NCBI GenBank assembly: GCA_951812925.1
Contig: OX638370.1
Coordinates: 30,371,964 to 30,435,963, forward strand
Reading direction: 5' to 3'
DNA: 64,000 nt
From: Calliopum simillimum
Taxonomy: Eukaryota > Arthropoda > Insecta > Diptera > Lauxaniidae
A program made the position numbers and the translations under genes. The notes under the pieces are model-generated. The model did no database searches, had not been told where the DNA came from, and worked only from the letters and a program-made list of their open reading frames with translations. The first letter of the stretch is position 1. Each line of letters begins with the position of its first letter. Below, one piece after another: positions 33,162 to 45,149 of this stretch.

Positions 33162-34342
33162 GTACATATGTATGTATGTAAAGCAAAAGAAACTGCACTA
33201 TACAAGAGCGTAAGAACCTTTTGTATTAAAAAATGGGGGTGGATTTTGCAAACTTACTAAGCACAAAGCGAGATTTTGGCGACGATCACTACGGATGCGA
33301 CACAAAAGAAACCACGAAAATGTGCGTGGGTGAGAGCGCAGAAAGGCTGCTTGTACTCTGTATAAGCAAACGCAATTTTTCTATACGAGAAAAATGCGTA
33401 TATATGTAGTTTAAAACGAAATTAAAAGAGCTTGAAAAAAACTCAAATTAAAAACCAAAATTGTTTCAAAACTATGTGTGCAAACAAAACCGAAGTGAAA
33501 GGCTTATGTACGTACGTATGTGTGTATGTACTCACTGATATGAAAATTTTATGTACAAAAAATAAACCGGCTTATATTTACAGTATGTACGTATGTACAC
33601 ACTTTAATTTTTTGCGCCAAAAAATCTTCTGCAAATATATATAGATGTCTGTCCGTACATATAAACGGGAAAATAAACTGTATTGCTACAGCGATTTTCC
33701 GGTTCTTTTCCAGACGAACGTATATATATATTTTTAAAATACTTTTGGAAAATTTTTAAAATTTTACTAAAATTTCCCACTTTGCCGACGAACCGAAAAA
33801 ATAAAAAATCAAAACCGAAACCGAACCGAGACTTTGAAATTAAAAGTTGAATTAGAATTCAACTAAAATCACTATTTTTCACTTTATAAATTTAAAAGGA
33901 AATACCTTCTAACTTTCTCTGTTTGGTAAAGAAAATTATAACCAGAATTCCAATTGCCGTCGGCAAAACGAACTTTTCCCAAAATAGCCTGGATGCTGGA
34001 TTATACAGTCGCTGCTGTTGCTTATGTTGCTGCTGCTGCAGTAGCCTCTGTTGATGGGGATGGTGATCCTAAAAAGTGCCAATACTAGCACTTCGTGCAC
34101 TTTTTAATTTTAATTTTTTTTTTCTTAAATATTGTATATATACAATATACACTTTTGTTTGAAAAAAGACACTTTTAACACGATTTGTGTTTATATTTTT
34201 ATGTATATAGTTTTTTTTTTTTTTAAATCACTCGCGGCGGCGGCAAAAAAAATATAATTATATTATATTATCTTAATTTCGCGGCGGCGAAAAGTTAATT
34301 ATTTAAAAAATTTTTTTTTTCAAAAACCACGGCACTGAAAAA

Positions 34343-34360
34343 ACGGGTCGAGTAGGACCA
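34343..34360 (-). other. primer-binding site of BEL/Pao element
   Basis: Immediately inside the 5' LTR the minus strand reads TGGTCCTACTCGACCCGT. It starts with TGG, complementary to a tRNA 3' CCA end. It abuts the LTR with no spacer. I could not assign the primer tRNA. Confidence 0.75.
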
Positions 34361-34615
34361 TGAATATTTCCCGAAGAAAAACTGAAAAATATCACTCGAA
34401 ATAAATGAAAATCACGACGTTGAATTTGTGCGGAAAAAACTGCGGGTTTTAATGTTGAAAGATATTCGAACACTGAATTTTACATTTTAAAGTCTAGCTT
34501 TAAATAAAAGAGAGGCAGCAAAGTGCTGCCCATAAAATCCAGAAGGGAATGAAAATGAAAAAGGGAAAAACTTAAAGCTAGAGCAAACACAGGGTGTTTG
34601 CTGCTGGCGTAAACA
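34361..34615 (-). repeat. 5' LTR of BEL/Pao element
   Basis: Identical by eye to 25021-25275 over all 255 bp. It is followed by the target duplication ATGGC at 34616-34620. It would carry the promoter and the RNA start for the element. Confidence 0.95.
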
Positions 34616-34620
34616 ATGGC

Positions 34621-35429
34621 GATTGAAGGAGATATTAACTTAGTTGTAATTGTTACCTGAAACTCCAATTGTTTTATTACATGTTGACTACAGAGTACAG
34701 ACCATTCATCATTTTGCTTAACTTTCAGTAACGGTCATACGGAAAAAACTTCGAAACACCATCATGTCGTATTCCCTTAAGGATACCAGTGTTGTCCAGA
34801 CTATTAACAAAAATTAAATTTTGTCAACCTGTTTATTCGGCGACCTTACAAATTATGGCATAAAAAGGCTTCTCTGTCTATCTAAGTCATTCAATCAGTG
34901 TTGCTAATCAATTTCGTTTTTTTTGTTCGACTTTAATTGGAAGTTCCCTTAATTTTGTAATCACAAAGGATTTTATAGCGTGACTGCGGTGGTAGGCAAT
35001 AATTTATGGCGTTTGAATGAAATATTTTCAACACTTTTTTTAGAACTTAATTAATAGCATTTTTAGTTCGTTCACTTTCTTTATGAGGTAATATTTTATT
35101 TTGTGATATTATAAGTGATTGATTATTCGTATACATATACTTATGTATGAATACACGCAATAATTTACTGAAAATGTCAATTAATTAATGTAATAATAAA
35201 GGCGGTAATTAAAGGATTCATTGTTTTACTTAATCTTAAATCGCTTTGTGTTAAATATTTTACTATTTAATTAATTTGACAATGGGTATATGTAAAACTA
35301 TACAAGGGTAAATCTCCGAAAAATGTACCAAAACATGCCTGTTTTTGTTCCCACCTATTTTTTTTATTACTAGAAGGTAAAGAATATGATGACCTTAGCT
35401 TCTGGAACATTTTTAAAAATGAACATAAA
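34621..35429. other. AT-rich intergenic DNA
   Basis: Nothing recognised. Confidence 0.5.
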
Positions 35430-36310
35430 CTTTCAGGGTTGCCATATGTTTTTCTTTAAGTTTTGCTTAAACAATATATTTAACAAATTAAAATAAAATT
35501 TAAATCTCAAGACGCTTAAATAAACTTAAGAAAAATCGAACACAAATTTTTAGGGTTGCCAAATGATTGCTTTCGAAAATTTATTTTTAATCTTCCTACT
35601 TTTACTGACGTTCGCCATTATAATTACATACTAAAAAATAATAGTTTAAATCATTTAAAACTCATCGAACCGAAATTCGGTTTAAGCAAAACTAACAAAA
35701 AAAAATAAAAAATAAAAATACCGGGTGGCAACCCTGAAAATTTTGTAGAATTTCAAAAAAGTTTACTGAGCGGTTTTGAAACCAAAAATTTCAATTTAGT
35801 CAAAAAACAAAAGAATTAAATAAGATTTTCGAAAATAACCAGCAGGCAACCCTTAAAATTTATGTTGGAGTTAGAGTTTTTATACTAAATTTAAATAATT
35901 ATTTTTTAAGTAAATGATCTTTAATGGGTTTGAAAGCTAAGTGTAAAGTCTTTACACAATGTTGTTACGAAAGTTCGAAAACTTTATTCATGGACAAGAT
36001 TGGTAGTGATTTCTAGTTGCACTTGTGATCAAAGACTATTCAAACACATTCATGAAAAAAATGGAGATTGCTGCCTTTGTTTCTGTACCCCTCATATGCG
36101 CATTTTTGAAACCAAAAATTTCAATTTAATTAGAATATGAAGTATGATTTAAACAAAATTTTGGGAAATCAGCAAATGGAAACCCTTAAAATGTATGTTG
36201 GATCTTCAAAAATTAAATATGATTTAAAACAAAAAATTTTGTTGTTATTCTTAAAAAATTTGTTTTACACAAAATTTGAAAAAAAAAACAGGTGTCAACT
36301 CTGAAATATT
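35430..36310. repeat. diverged ~115-bp repeats in two orientations
   Basis: The word CAGGGTTGCCATATG or TAGGGTTGCCAAATG occurs at about 35437 and 35553. Its reverse complement (GGCAACCCTGAAAA, GGCAACCCTTAAAA, GAAACCCTTAAAA, TCAACTCTGAAA) occurs at about 35726, 35845, 36178 and 36294. Spacings are near 113-118 or a multiple. The orientation flips near 35640. Confidence 0.5.
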
Positions 36311-36693
36311 ATGTAAGGGAATGTATCCGGGTATGAGACGGGTTTTGTTTTTGAGCCATAAGTTTTTACTGGTCAAACCGTTTCAGGTGTTTTATATATC
36401 GTTCAAAAGGTAAGAAATGCACACAACTTTCTTCTGTAGGATGTAGAAATGGCCGATTTTCTAAGTACTTTTTTTAATAATTTAAAATTTGTATCCTGGT
36501 ATGAGACACCTAGAAAAATGCAATGAAAATCAGAAAAAGGGCTTATAACCAAAACGAGGCAAAAGTAATGTCAAAAACATTATTTGCATAATAATCGGTT
36601 ATTTGATAAATATGATTTTTTTAACTAAATGTCATTAATTCCATGCCATTGGATAAACTTTTTGTGAAAACAGAATCCAATTTTATTAATTTA

Positions 36694-37980
36694 TTGGGTG
36701 TACAACTTAAAAACCGGAATTTTTTAGCGAAATTTGATGCTTTATTGTGGAAAAATGTTACAATATATTTTATTCAAAGTATTGTCCATTGGAAGCTACA
36801 ACATTTCCCCATCTTTCAGGCAATTTATGAATTCCATCCCAAAAAAATTGCGCCGGCTTGGCGGCCAAAAATGAATCTATCCAATTTCGGATGCCTTGCT
36901 CTGATGTGAAGCGTATTCCGGTGAGGGCGTTTTGCATCGAGCGAAATAAATGAAAGTCAGACGGAGCAAGGTCCGGACTATAAGGCGGGTGAGCCAAAAC
37001 TTCCCATCCACTATTTTCCAAATAGTTTTTCACGGGTCTTGCAATATGCGGCCGAGCGTTGTCATGATGAAAAATTATTGCTTCGTGTCTGGTCGCATTT
37101 TCCGGGCGTTTTTCGATGATGGCACGCTTCAAACGTATTAATTGTGTTCGGTACAGGTCACCTGTGATTGTCTGGCCCGATTTCAACAACTCATAATATA
37201 ACGGCCCCTTCTGATCCCATCAAATACACAGCATAACCTTGGCGCCATGGATATTTGGCTTCGAGGTTGATTTGGCTGGTTGGCCGTGTTTCACGTATGA
37301 CTTTTTGCGCTTGGGATTGTCATAATGGATCCATTTTTCATCCCCAGTCACAATCCGATGCAAAAATGATTTTTTTTTATGGCGCTCAAGCAGTATTTCA
37401 GACACACAGAAGCGCCGTTCAACGTCTCTCGGCTTCAACTCATAGGGGACCCAATTACCTTGCTTCTGAATGCATCCGGCGGCTTTCAAACGTTTTAAAA
37501 TGGCTTCCTGAGTCACTCCCAACGATTTGGCAAGCTCGTCTTGTGTTTGACACGAATTCTCATCGAGTAGCTTCTCTAATTCATCGTCTTCATACTTTTT
37601 TGGCTGTCCTGTGCGTTCTTTGTCTTTGATGTCAAAATCGGCACTTTTGAAGCGTTTAAACCATTCAAAACACTGTGTTTTTCCTAAAACATCGTCGCCA
37701 TAAACTTCTACAAGCAAACTATGACTTTCCGCAGCAGTTTTCTTTGCAAAAAAATTACCCAACAGAACCTCCCGCAAATGCTGTCTTTTTCTCGAATTTT
37801 CGAAGTTATTCATCGTGAAAAATAATAATGATGCACACAAGATAAAATTGTTTTGTTGACTGATTTTGACAGCTTTCAAATGTACCTTCAAAATGACATA
37901 TATATAAAGTTCGAGCTTTCACGATATTTGTTAGTACGGACATCTACCGTCAAATTCCGGTTTTTAAGTTGTACACCCAA
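36694..37980 (-). mobile_element. mariner element (mauritiana type), nearly intact
   Basis: The element is 1287 bp long. Its ends TTGGGTGTACAACTTAAAAA (36694) and the reverse complement (ending 37980) are inverted, and TA flanks both sides (36692-36693, 37981-37982). One transposase frame on the minus strand fills it. The same terminal sequence bounds the copy at 59203-60469, so these are two members of one family. Confidence 0.95.
36770..37813 (-). pseudogene. mariner transposase with one nonsense codon
   Basis: From the ATG at 37813 to the stop at 36770 there are 347 codons, the usual mariner length. N-terminal helix-turn-helix domains are followed by the linker WVPYELKPRDVERR (121-134). 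The catalytic residues are D158 (VTGDEKW), D251 (FHHDNARPH) and D286 (YSPDLAPSD). D251 to D286 gives the mariner D34D spacing. The only visible defect is a TGA at codon 198 in place of the conserved Trp codon. An upstream in-frame ATG exists, but the internal one matches the family start and the sister copy. Intact members excise and insert at TA; this one is inactive unless the stop is read through. Confidence 0.93.
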
Positions 37981-38210
37981 TATAACAAAGTATCAGACAA
38001 CTAATATTATGACATAACTTTTGCCTCGTTTTGGTTATAAGCCCTTTTGAAAAATAACTCCTCAATTTTCAAAAATTTTGTTTGTTCCATGGCACTTATT
38101 TGAATAATTTCTCTATTCTAAACTTCTTCACTACTATTGAATTCATTAGGTTTGGTATGCTAGCTAGTACACGAAACGAAGTTCGTAGCAAATTAACGAG
38201 GAAGGTGTTT

Positions 38211-38562
38211 AGGTGTCCCATAATTCAAGATTTTAACCTACCGCCATTTGTGTGAATAAGTGTAAATAACCGAAAATGGAAAAACTTTTGAAGATTTACA
38301 GCGTAAAGTTAGTAAAAATAGATTAAAAAAGGAGCTTTATTGCTGCATCAACGAAATTCACTCAGTTTTATGCAAAATGATCTACAAAATTATCGACAAA
38401 TGAGTGGATATGTGTCTGCTAAGCCATAAAAGTCATCTGCCTGATATTTTTTTTTAAACATGGTAATATTCTATGTACCTTGTGTTTCAACTAAAAAGAA
38501 AATATTATTGAAAAAAAAAAAACTGTTGATAAGTCAAATCTTCCGAGAGTTATGGGACATCC
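38211..38562. mobile_element. ~350-bp MITE with Tc1-like transposase scrap
   Basis: The inverted ends are AGGTGTCCCATAATTCAAGA (38211-38230) and TTCCGAGAGTTATGGGACAT (38541-38560). A short internal stretch reads like the end of a Tc1-type transposase but has stops. It is related to 20500-20812. Confidence 0.55.
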
Positions 38563-39522
38563 ATAGTTGCTAGAAATATGTTAAAGAAACAAAACTTTAC
38601 AGAATTAGGACAGCTACAATTTTTTCCGAAATAATTTTTAACTCTCGAAAACTGAGTTTTTTGCTAATTATAAAGCATATATGACAAATATCCTGTAATG
38701 GTAATCAAACTTGGCAGCTGAGAACATGTTTTCAAACGCTGCTGCAATTTTTCTTTGAAGTCTAAGCCCACACCACCCAAGACTTGAAAAAAAATTACAC
38801 GTTGCCGACGAAAAACTTTTTGAAAGTTGATGCATGTCTATAACTTTTTAGCTAACTTGTAATTTTTTCTAATAATTGTTTTTTCTATTTCTCTAAATAT
38901 AAAAAAATGCTTGCATGTTATTGGCTCGTTTCAATAAACTCATATGTAAAGCTCATTAAACCTAATGGATAAGAAATTCGTCAAACTTTTTCGATTACAA
39001 ATGATTTACGATATTTCAATCAGTAAAAGTTAGTTTGCCAAATGTAAGGAAAATGAGGGAGAGAAATTTATAGCACCTTACTACCAAACTAAGTAGTAAA
39101 TACACAACACCTTCGCGAAAAATCATATTGCACATGTGTGCACAAATTGACGTACAATTTTCTGACATCTTGACGTTATATACGTATATACGTAGTAGCT
39201 ACGTACATACCATGTCTTTAACCTGGCAAGCCTTTTGTTTCGCTATTTTTTGTTTATTTTTATTTTCTTTTGCTTTAAGGCGCCAAAAACTTCAAACTCC
39301 AAAGACAACTATTGTACCAGTGCGCGGAAGTGCGCTAAGTGAGAGAGCTTAGATGTATACAAATACAATTAGGATTTCACTACATCCATAAGGCAAAAAC
39401 AAAAAACAATAACCACTACTTCAGGTACTATAATCGTAACTGCATTAAGCTCTTGAGCAGGTGTACCCAAACTTTTTATTGTTGAGAGCAAAAAAAGGCT
39501 CTCTTGACGATTTAAATTCTTT
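38563..39522. other. AT-rich intergenic DNA
   Basis: No gene recognised. It leads into the pentanucleotide array. Confidence 0.5.
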
Positions 39523-42500
39523 TCTACTCTATTCTACTCTACTCTACTCTACTCTACTCTACTCTACTCTACTCCACTCTACTCTACTCTACTCTACTCT
39601 ACTCTACTCTACTCCACTCTACTCTACTCTACTCTACTCTACTCTACTCTACTCTACTCTACTCTACTCTACTCTACTCTACTCTACTCTACTCTACTCT
39701 ACTCTACTCTACTCTACTCTACTCTACTCTACTCTACTCTACTCTACTCTACTCTACTCTACTCTACTCTACTCTACTCTACTCTACTCTACTCTACTCT
39801 ACTCTACTCTACTCTACTCTACTCTACTCTACTCTACTCTACTCTACTCTACTCTACTCTACTCTACTCTACTCTACTCTACTCTACTCTACTCTACTCT
39901 ACTCTACTCTACTCTACTCTACTCTACTCTACTCTACTCTACTCTACTCTACTCTACTCTACTCTACTCTACTCTACTCTACTCTACTCTACTCTACTCT
40001 ACTCTACTCTACTCTACTCTACTCTACTCTACTCTACTCTACTCTACTCTACTCTACTCTACTCTACTCTACTCTACTCTACTCTACTCTACTCTACTCT
40101 ACTCTACTCTACTCTACTCTACTCTACTCTACTCTACTCTACTCTACTCTACTCTACTCTACTCTACTCTACTCTACTCTACTCTACTCTACTCTACTCT
40201 ACTCTACTCTACTCTACTCTACTCTACTCTACTCTACTCTACTCTACTCTACTCTACTCTACTCTACTCTACTCTACTCTACTCTACTCTACTCTACTCT
40301 ACTCTACTCTACTCTACTCTACTCTACTCTACTCTACTCTACTCTACTCTACTCTACTCTACTCTACTCTACTCTACTCTACTCTACTCTACTCTACTCT
40401 ACTCTACTCTACTCTACTCTACTCTACTCTACTCTACTCTACTCTACTCTACTCTACTCTACTCTACTCTACTCTACTCTACTCTACTCTACTCTACTCT
40501 ACTCTACTCTACTCTACTCTACTCTACTCTACTCTACTCTACTCTACTCTACTCTACTCTACTCTACTCTACTCTACTCTACTCTACTCTACTCTACTCT
40601 ACTCTACTCTACTCTACTCTACTCTACTCTACTCTACTCTACTCTACTCTACTCTACTCTACTCTACTCTACTCTACTCTACTCTACTCTACTCTACTCT
40701 ACTCTACTCTACTCTACTCTACTCTACTCTACTCTACTCTACTCTACTCTACTCTACTCTACTCTACTCTACTCTACTCTACTCTACTCTACTCTACTCT
40801 ACTCTACTCTACTCTACTCTACTCTACTCTACTCTACTCTACTCTACTCTACTCTACTCTACTCTACTCTACTCTACTCTACTCTACTCTACTCTACTCT
40901 ACTCTACTCTACTCTACTCTACTCTACTCTACTCTACTCTACTCTACTCTACTCTACTCTACTCTACTCTACTCTACTCTACTCTACTCTACTCTACTCT
41001 ACTCTACTCTACTCTACTCTACTCTACTCTACTCTACTCTACTCTACTCTACTCTACTCTACTCTACTCTACTCTACTCTACTCTACTCTACTCTACTCT
41101 ACTCTACTCTACTCTACTCTACTCTACTCTACTCTACTCTACTCTACTCTACTCTACTCTACTCTACTCTACTCTACTCTACTCTACTCTACTCTACTCT
41201 ACTCTACTCTACTCTACTCTACTCTACTCTACTCTACTCTACTCTACTCTACTCTACTCTACTCTACTCTACTCTACTCTACTCTACTCTACTCTACTCT
41301 ACTCTACTCTACTCTACTCTACTCTACTCTACTCTACTCTACTCTACTCTACTCTACTCTACTCTACTCTACTCTACTCTACTCTACTCTACTCTACTCT
41401 ACTCTACTCTACTCTACTCTACTCTACTCTACTCTACTCTACTCTACTCTACTCTACTCTACTCTACTCTACTCTACTCTACTCTACTCTACTCTACTCT
41501 ACTCTACTCTACTCTACTCTACTCTACTCTACTCTACTCTACTCTACTCTACTCTACTCTACTCTACTCTACTCTACTCTACTCTACTCTACTCTACTCT
41601 ACTCTACTCTACTCTACTCTACTCTACTCTACTCTACTCTACTCTACTCTACTCTACTCTACTCTACTCTACTCTACTCTACTCTACTCTACTCTACTCT
41701 ACTCTACTCTACTCTACTCTACTCTACTCTACTCTACTCTACTCTACTCTACTCTACTCTACTCTACTCTACTCTACTCTACTCTACTCTACTCTACTCT
41801 ACTCTACTCTACTCTACTCTACTCTACTCTACTCTACTCTACTCTACTCTACTCTACTCTACTCTACTCTACTCTACTCTACTCTACTCTACTCTACTCT
41901 ACTCTACTCTACTCTACTCTACTCTACTCTACTCTACTCTACTCTACTCTACTCTACTCTACTCTACTCTACTCTACTCTACTCTACTCTACTCTACTCT
42001 ACTCTACTCTACTCTACTCTACTCTACTCTACTCTACTCTACTCTACTCTACTCTACTCTACTCTACTCTACTCTACTCTACTCTACTCTACTCTACTCT
42101 ACTCTACTCTACTCTACTCTACTCTACTCTACTCTACTCTACTCTACTCTACTCTACTCTACTCTACTCTACTCTACTCTACTCTACTCTACTCTACTCT
42201 ACTCTACTCTACTCTACTCTACTCTACTCTACTCTACTCTACTCTACTCTACTCTACTCTACTCTACTCTACTCTACTCTACTCTACTCTACTCTACTCT
42301 ACTCTACTCTACTCTACTCTACTCTACTCTACTCTACTCTACTCTACTCTACTCTACTCTACTCTACTCTACTCTACTCTACTCTACTCTACTCTACTCT
42401 ACTCTACTCTACTCTACTCTACTCTACTCTACTCTACTCTACTCTACTCTACTCTACTCTACTCTACTCTACTCTACTCTACTCTACTCTACTCTACTCT

Positions 42501-43976
42501 ACTCTACTCTACTCTACTCTACTCTACTCTACTCTACTCTACTCTACTCTACTCTACTCTACTCTACTCTACTCTACTCTACTCTACTCTACTCTACTCT
42601 ACTCTACTCTACTCTACTCTACTCTACTCTACTCTACTCTACTCTACTCTACTCTACTCTACTCTACTCTACTCTACTCTACTCTACTCTACTCTACTCT
42701 ACTCTACTCTACTCTACTCTACTCTACTCTACTCTACTCTACTCTACTCTACTCTACTCTACTCTACTCTACTCTACTCTACTCTACTCTACTCTACTCT
42801 ACTCTACTCTACTCTACTCTACTCTACTCTACTCTACTCTACTCTACTCTACTCTACTCTACTCTACTCTACTCTACTCTACTCTACTCTACTCTACTCT
42901 ACTCTACTCTACTCTACTCTACTCTACTCTACTCTACTCTACTCTACTCTACTCTACTCTACTCTACTCTACTCTACTCTACTCTACTCTACTCTACTCT
43001 ACTCTACTCTACTCTACTCTACTCTACTCTACTCTACTCTACTCTACTCTACTCTACTCTACTCTACTCTACTCTACTCTACTCTACTCTACTCTACTCT
43101 ACTCTACTCTACTCTACTCTACTCTACTCTACTCTACTCTACTCTACTCTACTCTACTCTACTCTACTCTACTCTACTCTACTCTACTCTACTCTACTCT
43201 ACTCTACTCTACTCTACTCTACTCTACTCTACTCTACTCTACTCTACTCTACTCTACTCTACTCTACTCTACTCTACTCTACTCTACTCTACTCTACTCT
43301 ACTCTACTCTACTCTACTCTACTCTACTCTACTCTACTCTACTCTACTCTACTCTACTCTACTCTACTCTACTCTACTCTACTCTACTCTACTCTACTCT
43401 ACTCTACTCTACTCTACTCTACTCTACTCTACTCTACTCTACTCTACTCTACTCTACTCTACTCTACTCTACTCTACTCTACTCTACTCTACTCTACTCT
43501 ACTCTACTCTACTCTACTCTACTCTACTCTACTCTACTCTACTCTACTCTACTCTACTCTACTCTACTCTACTCTACTCTACTCTACTCTACTCTACTCT
43601 ACTCTACTCTACTCTACTCTACTCTACTCTACTCTACTCTACTCTACTCTACTCTACTCTACTCTACTCTACTCTACTCTACTCTACTCTACTCTACTCT
43701 ACTCTACTCTACTCTACTCTACTCTACTCTACTCTACTCTACTCTACTCTACTCTACTCTACTCTACTCTACTCTACTCTACTCTACTCTACTCTACTCT
43801 ACTCTACTCTACTCTACTCTACTCTACTCTACTCTACTCTACTCTACTCTACTCTACTCTACTCTACTCTACTCTACTCTACTCTGCTCTACTCTACTCT
43901 ACTCTACTCTACTCTACTCTACTCTACTCTACTCTACTCTACTCTACTCTACTCTACTCTACTCTACTCTACTCTA
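39523..43976. repeat. (ACTCT)n satellite, ~4.45 kb
   Basis: About 890 tandem copies of a 5-bp unit are present. Visible interruptions are a few changes at the left edge (39523-39540), ACTCC at 39571 and 39611, and ACTCTGCTCT at 43881-43890. The rest is uniform. The plus strand has no stop codons in any frame because TACTC repeats encode only Y, S, T and L, so the 1514-codon frame over it is an artefact. Edges are sharp with no inverted repeats. Confidence 0.97.
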
Positions 43977-45149
43977 CGACTGACTATCGCTTTGAGATGT
44001 CATAATGAAGGAGGTCCCAGATCTTAGTAGAATGTTCGTGAAAAACAAGTAAGTATATTTTGAAAATAGTCCGTATTTAAAGTTGATAGCAACATTTGAT
44101 CAAACAGTTTTCTTGACCTAGGCAATCTATGAACTTACCTATTTTGTACTTTTGCTTCAAAATACATGTTGAAGAACGTTGGACTTTAACCCACAATCTT
44201 CTAACAAGTTCTAACCACCTCATAATTTAAGAATCACTTACCAAAACCAAATACCCTTACGAAAGTGCATTGTATTGCCTATATGTATTTTCATGTTAGT
44301 GTTTGCATGCCTTTATGTATTTTTGCTTTTTACTTTTAACTTCGTTAGCTTTGTGTTGTAGTGAGTGCTCCCACCGCTCGTAATGCGCCTTTGGGCCATG
44401 ATAGTACAATACCGTTGACTAACTGACTGGCTCATTGTCAAGCTATAAATACTAACGTTCGCTAAAGCAAAATAATTCAAAGCAATGAAAATTTCAAGTT
44501 AACTTTTTGGATTGGTGGTTGTATGGCAAAGAAGGCTTTTTAAATGACCTTCGCGTGTTTTGTTTTGATTTTACAGTATATACATGCCGAGGGTACATTC
44601 TTCTTCTTTTTATACTCCATATATAATTAAGTCTTAAAACACACTTTAACAGACACAGCTACAATCAACTCATACCATTCCGGCGCATATGTTTGCATGT
44701 TACTTATTTACGAAACAATATTCGTTTAGCTAAATGTCTTACAAATATACCATAATTTAATACATTTTTAGTTTGGTTATTCATTCATATATTTAATTTA
44801 CTTACTAGGATGCGGTTAAATGAATTGTTATCGGCACTAGTGATGGAACTTTTGTCATAAAATTAAAGTAATCGAAATAACAGAAAATTGTAAAAATTCA
44901 AAGATTTTCTCCAGTGTTATCAAACATTGAAAAAGATTTTGAGACGTCTGAAAAAATAAGTGGTTTCTGAATATATGGTGTATCTAGAAAAGTTTGATAT
45001 GTGACCAACATATTTAATTTTTCTCGGACTTACAGGAAATAAGGTATGTACCCTACTGTAACTCCATTGGACCAAATAACATCTAAGCTGTTCACTGTAT
45101 TTATAAGTTATCAAACCAGTAGGAGAAAGAGTAGTCAAATAGGCATGAT
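43977..45149. other. intergenic DNA with one promoter-like site
   Basis: Nothing coding is supported. See the separate TATA-like site at 44443. The sequence is AT-rich otherwise. Confidence 0.45.
44443..44502 (+). promoter_or_regulatory. TATA-like site with a short, stopped frame
   Basis: GCTATAAATACT (44443-44454) is followed 30 bp later by ATGAAAATTTCAAGTTAA (44485-44502). The frame stops after five codons, but beyond the stop it reads LFGLVVVW. With the stop ignored it would look like a fly signal peptide. About 90 bp further on, GATTTTACAG (ending about 44576) resembles an acceptor. It may be the broken first exon of a small secreted protein, or chance. Confidence 0.25.

Larger units (their letters stand above)
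31732..34342 (-). other. 5' leader of BEL/Pao element
   Basis: About 1.7 kb of AT-rich leader remains once the nested MITE is subtracted, which is long for a BEL element. Features seen are a CTG/CAG-rich patch around 34005-34055, a direct repeat of CCACTGTGCAGTTCGCTC-like sequence near 32118 and 32214, and ATGT/GTAC-rich runs near 33500-33610. No supported coding region was found. It may hold a donor site for ORF2 splicing. Confidence 0.6.
25021..34615 (-). mobile_element. BEL/Pao LTR retrotransposon, recent insertion
   Basis: The 9.6-kb element lies on the minus strand. Its two 255-bp LTRs are identical by eye. The 5-bp target duplication ATGGC lies at 25016-25020 and 34616-34620; 5 bp is typical of BEL/Pao. 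In element order it has a 5' LTR, a primer-binding site, a long leader holding a nested hAT-like MITE, a single gag-pol frame, a second NC/protease-like frame, and the 3' LTR. Gag-pol is uninterrupted, so the copy looks young. Whether it is still competent is unknown, because the MITE lies in its leader. Confidence 0.97.
36535..38047. mobile_element. inverted-repeat element that received a mariner
   Basis: The segment AAAAAGGGCTTATAACCAAA (36534-36553), continuing ACGAGGCAAAAGTAATGTC, is matched in reverse at 38011-38047 (GACATAACTTTTGCCTCGTT). The mariner at 36694-37980 lies between the arms. Without it the host element would be only about 230 bp, a normal MITE size. AGCCCTTTTYGA-like ends are present, but no target duplication was identified. 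Confidence 0.65.

Noticed and set aside
36643..36909. Plus-strand frame over the mariner 3' end
   Set aside because: Antisense of the transposase C-terminus.
39461..44005. 1514-codon open frame
   Set aside because: It is only the translation of the (ACTCT)n array (repeating L, Y, S, T). A 5-bp unit without stops keeps all plus-strand frames open.
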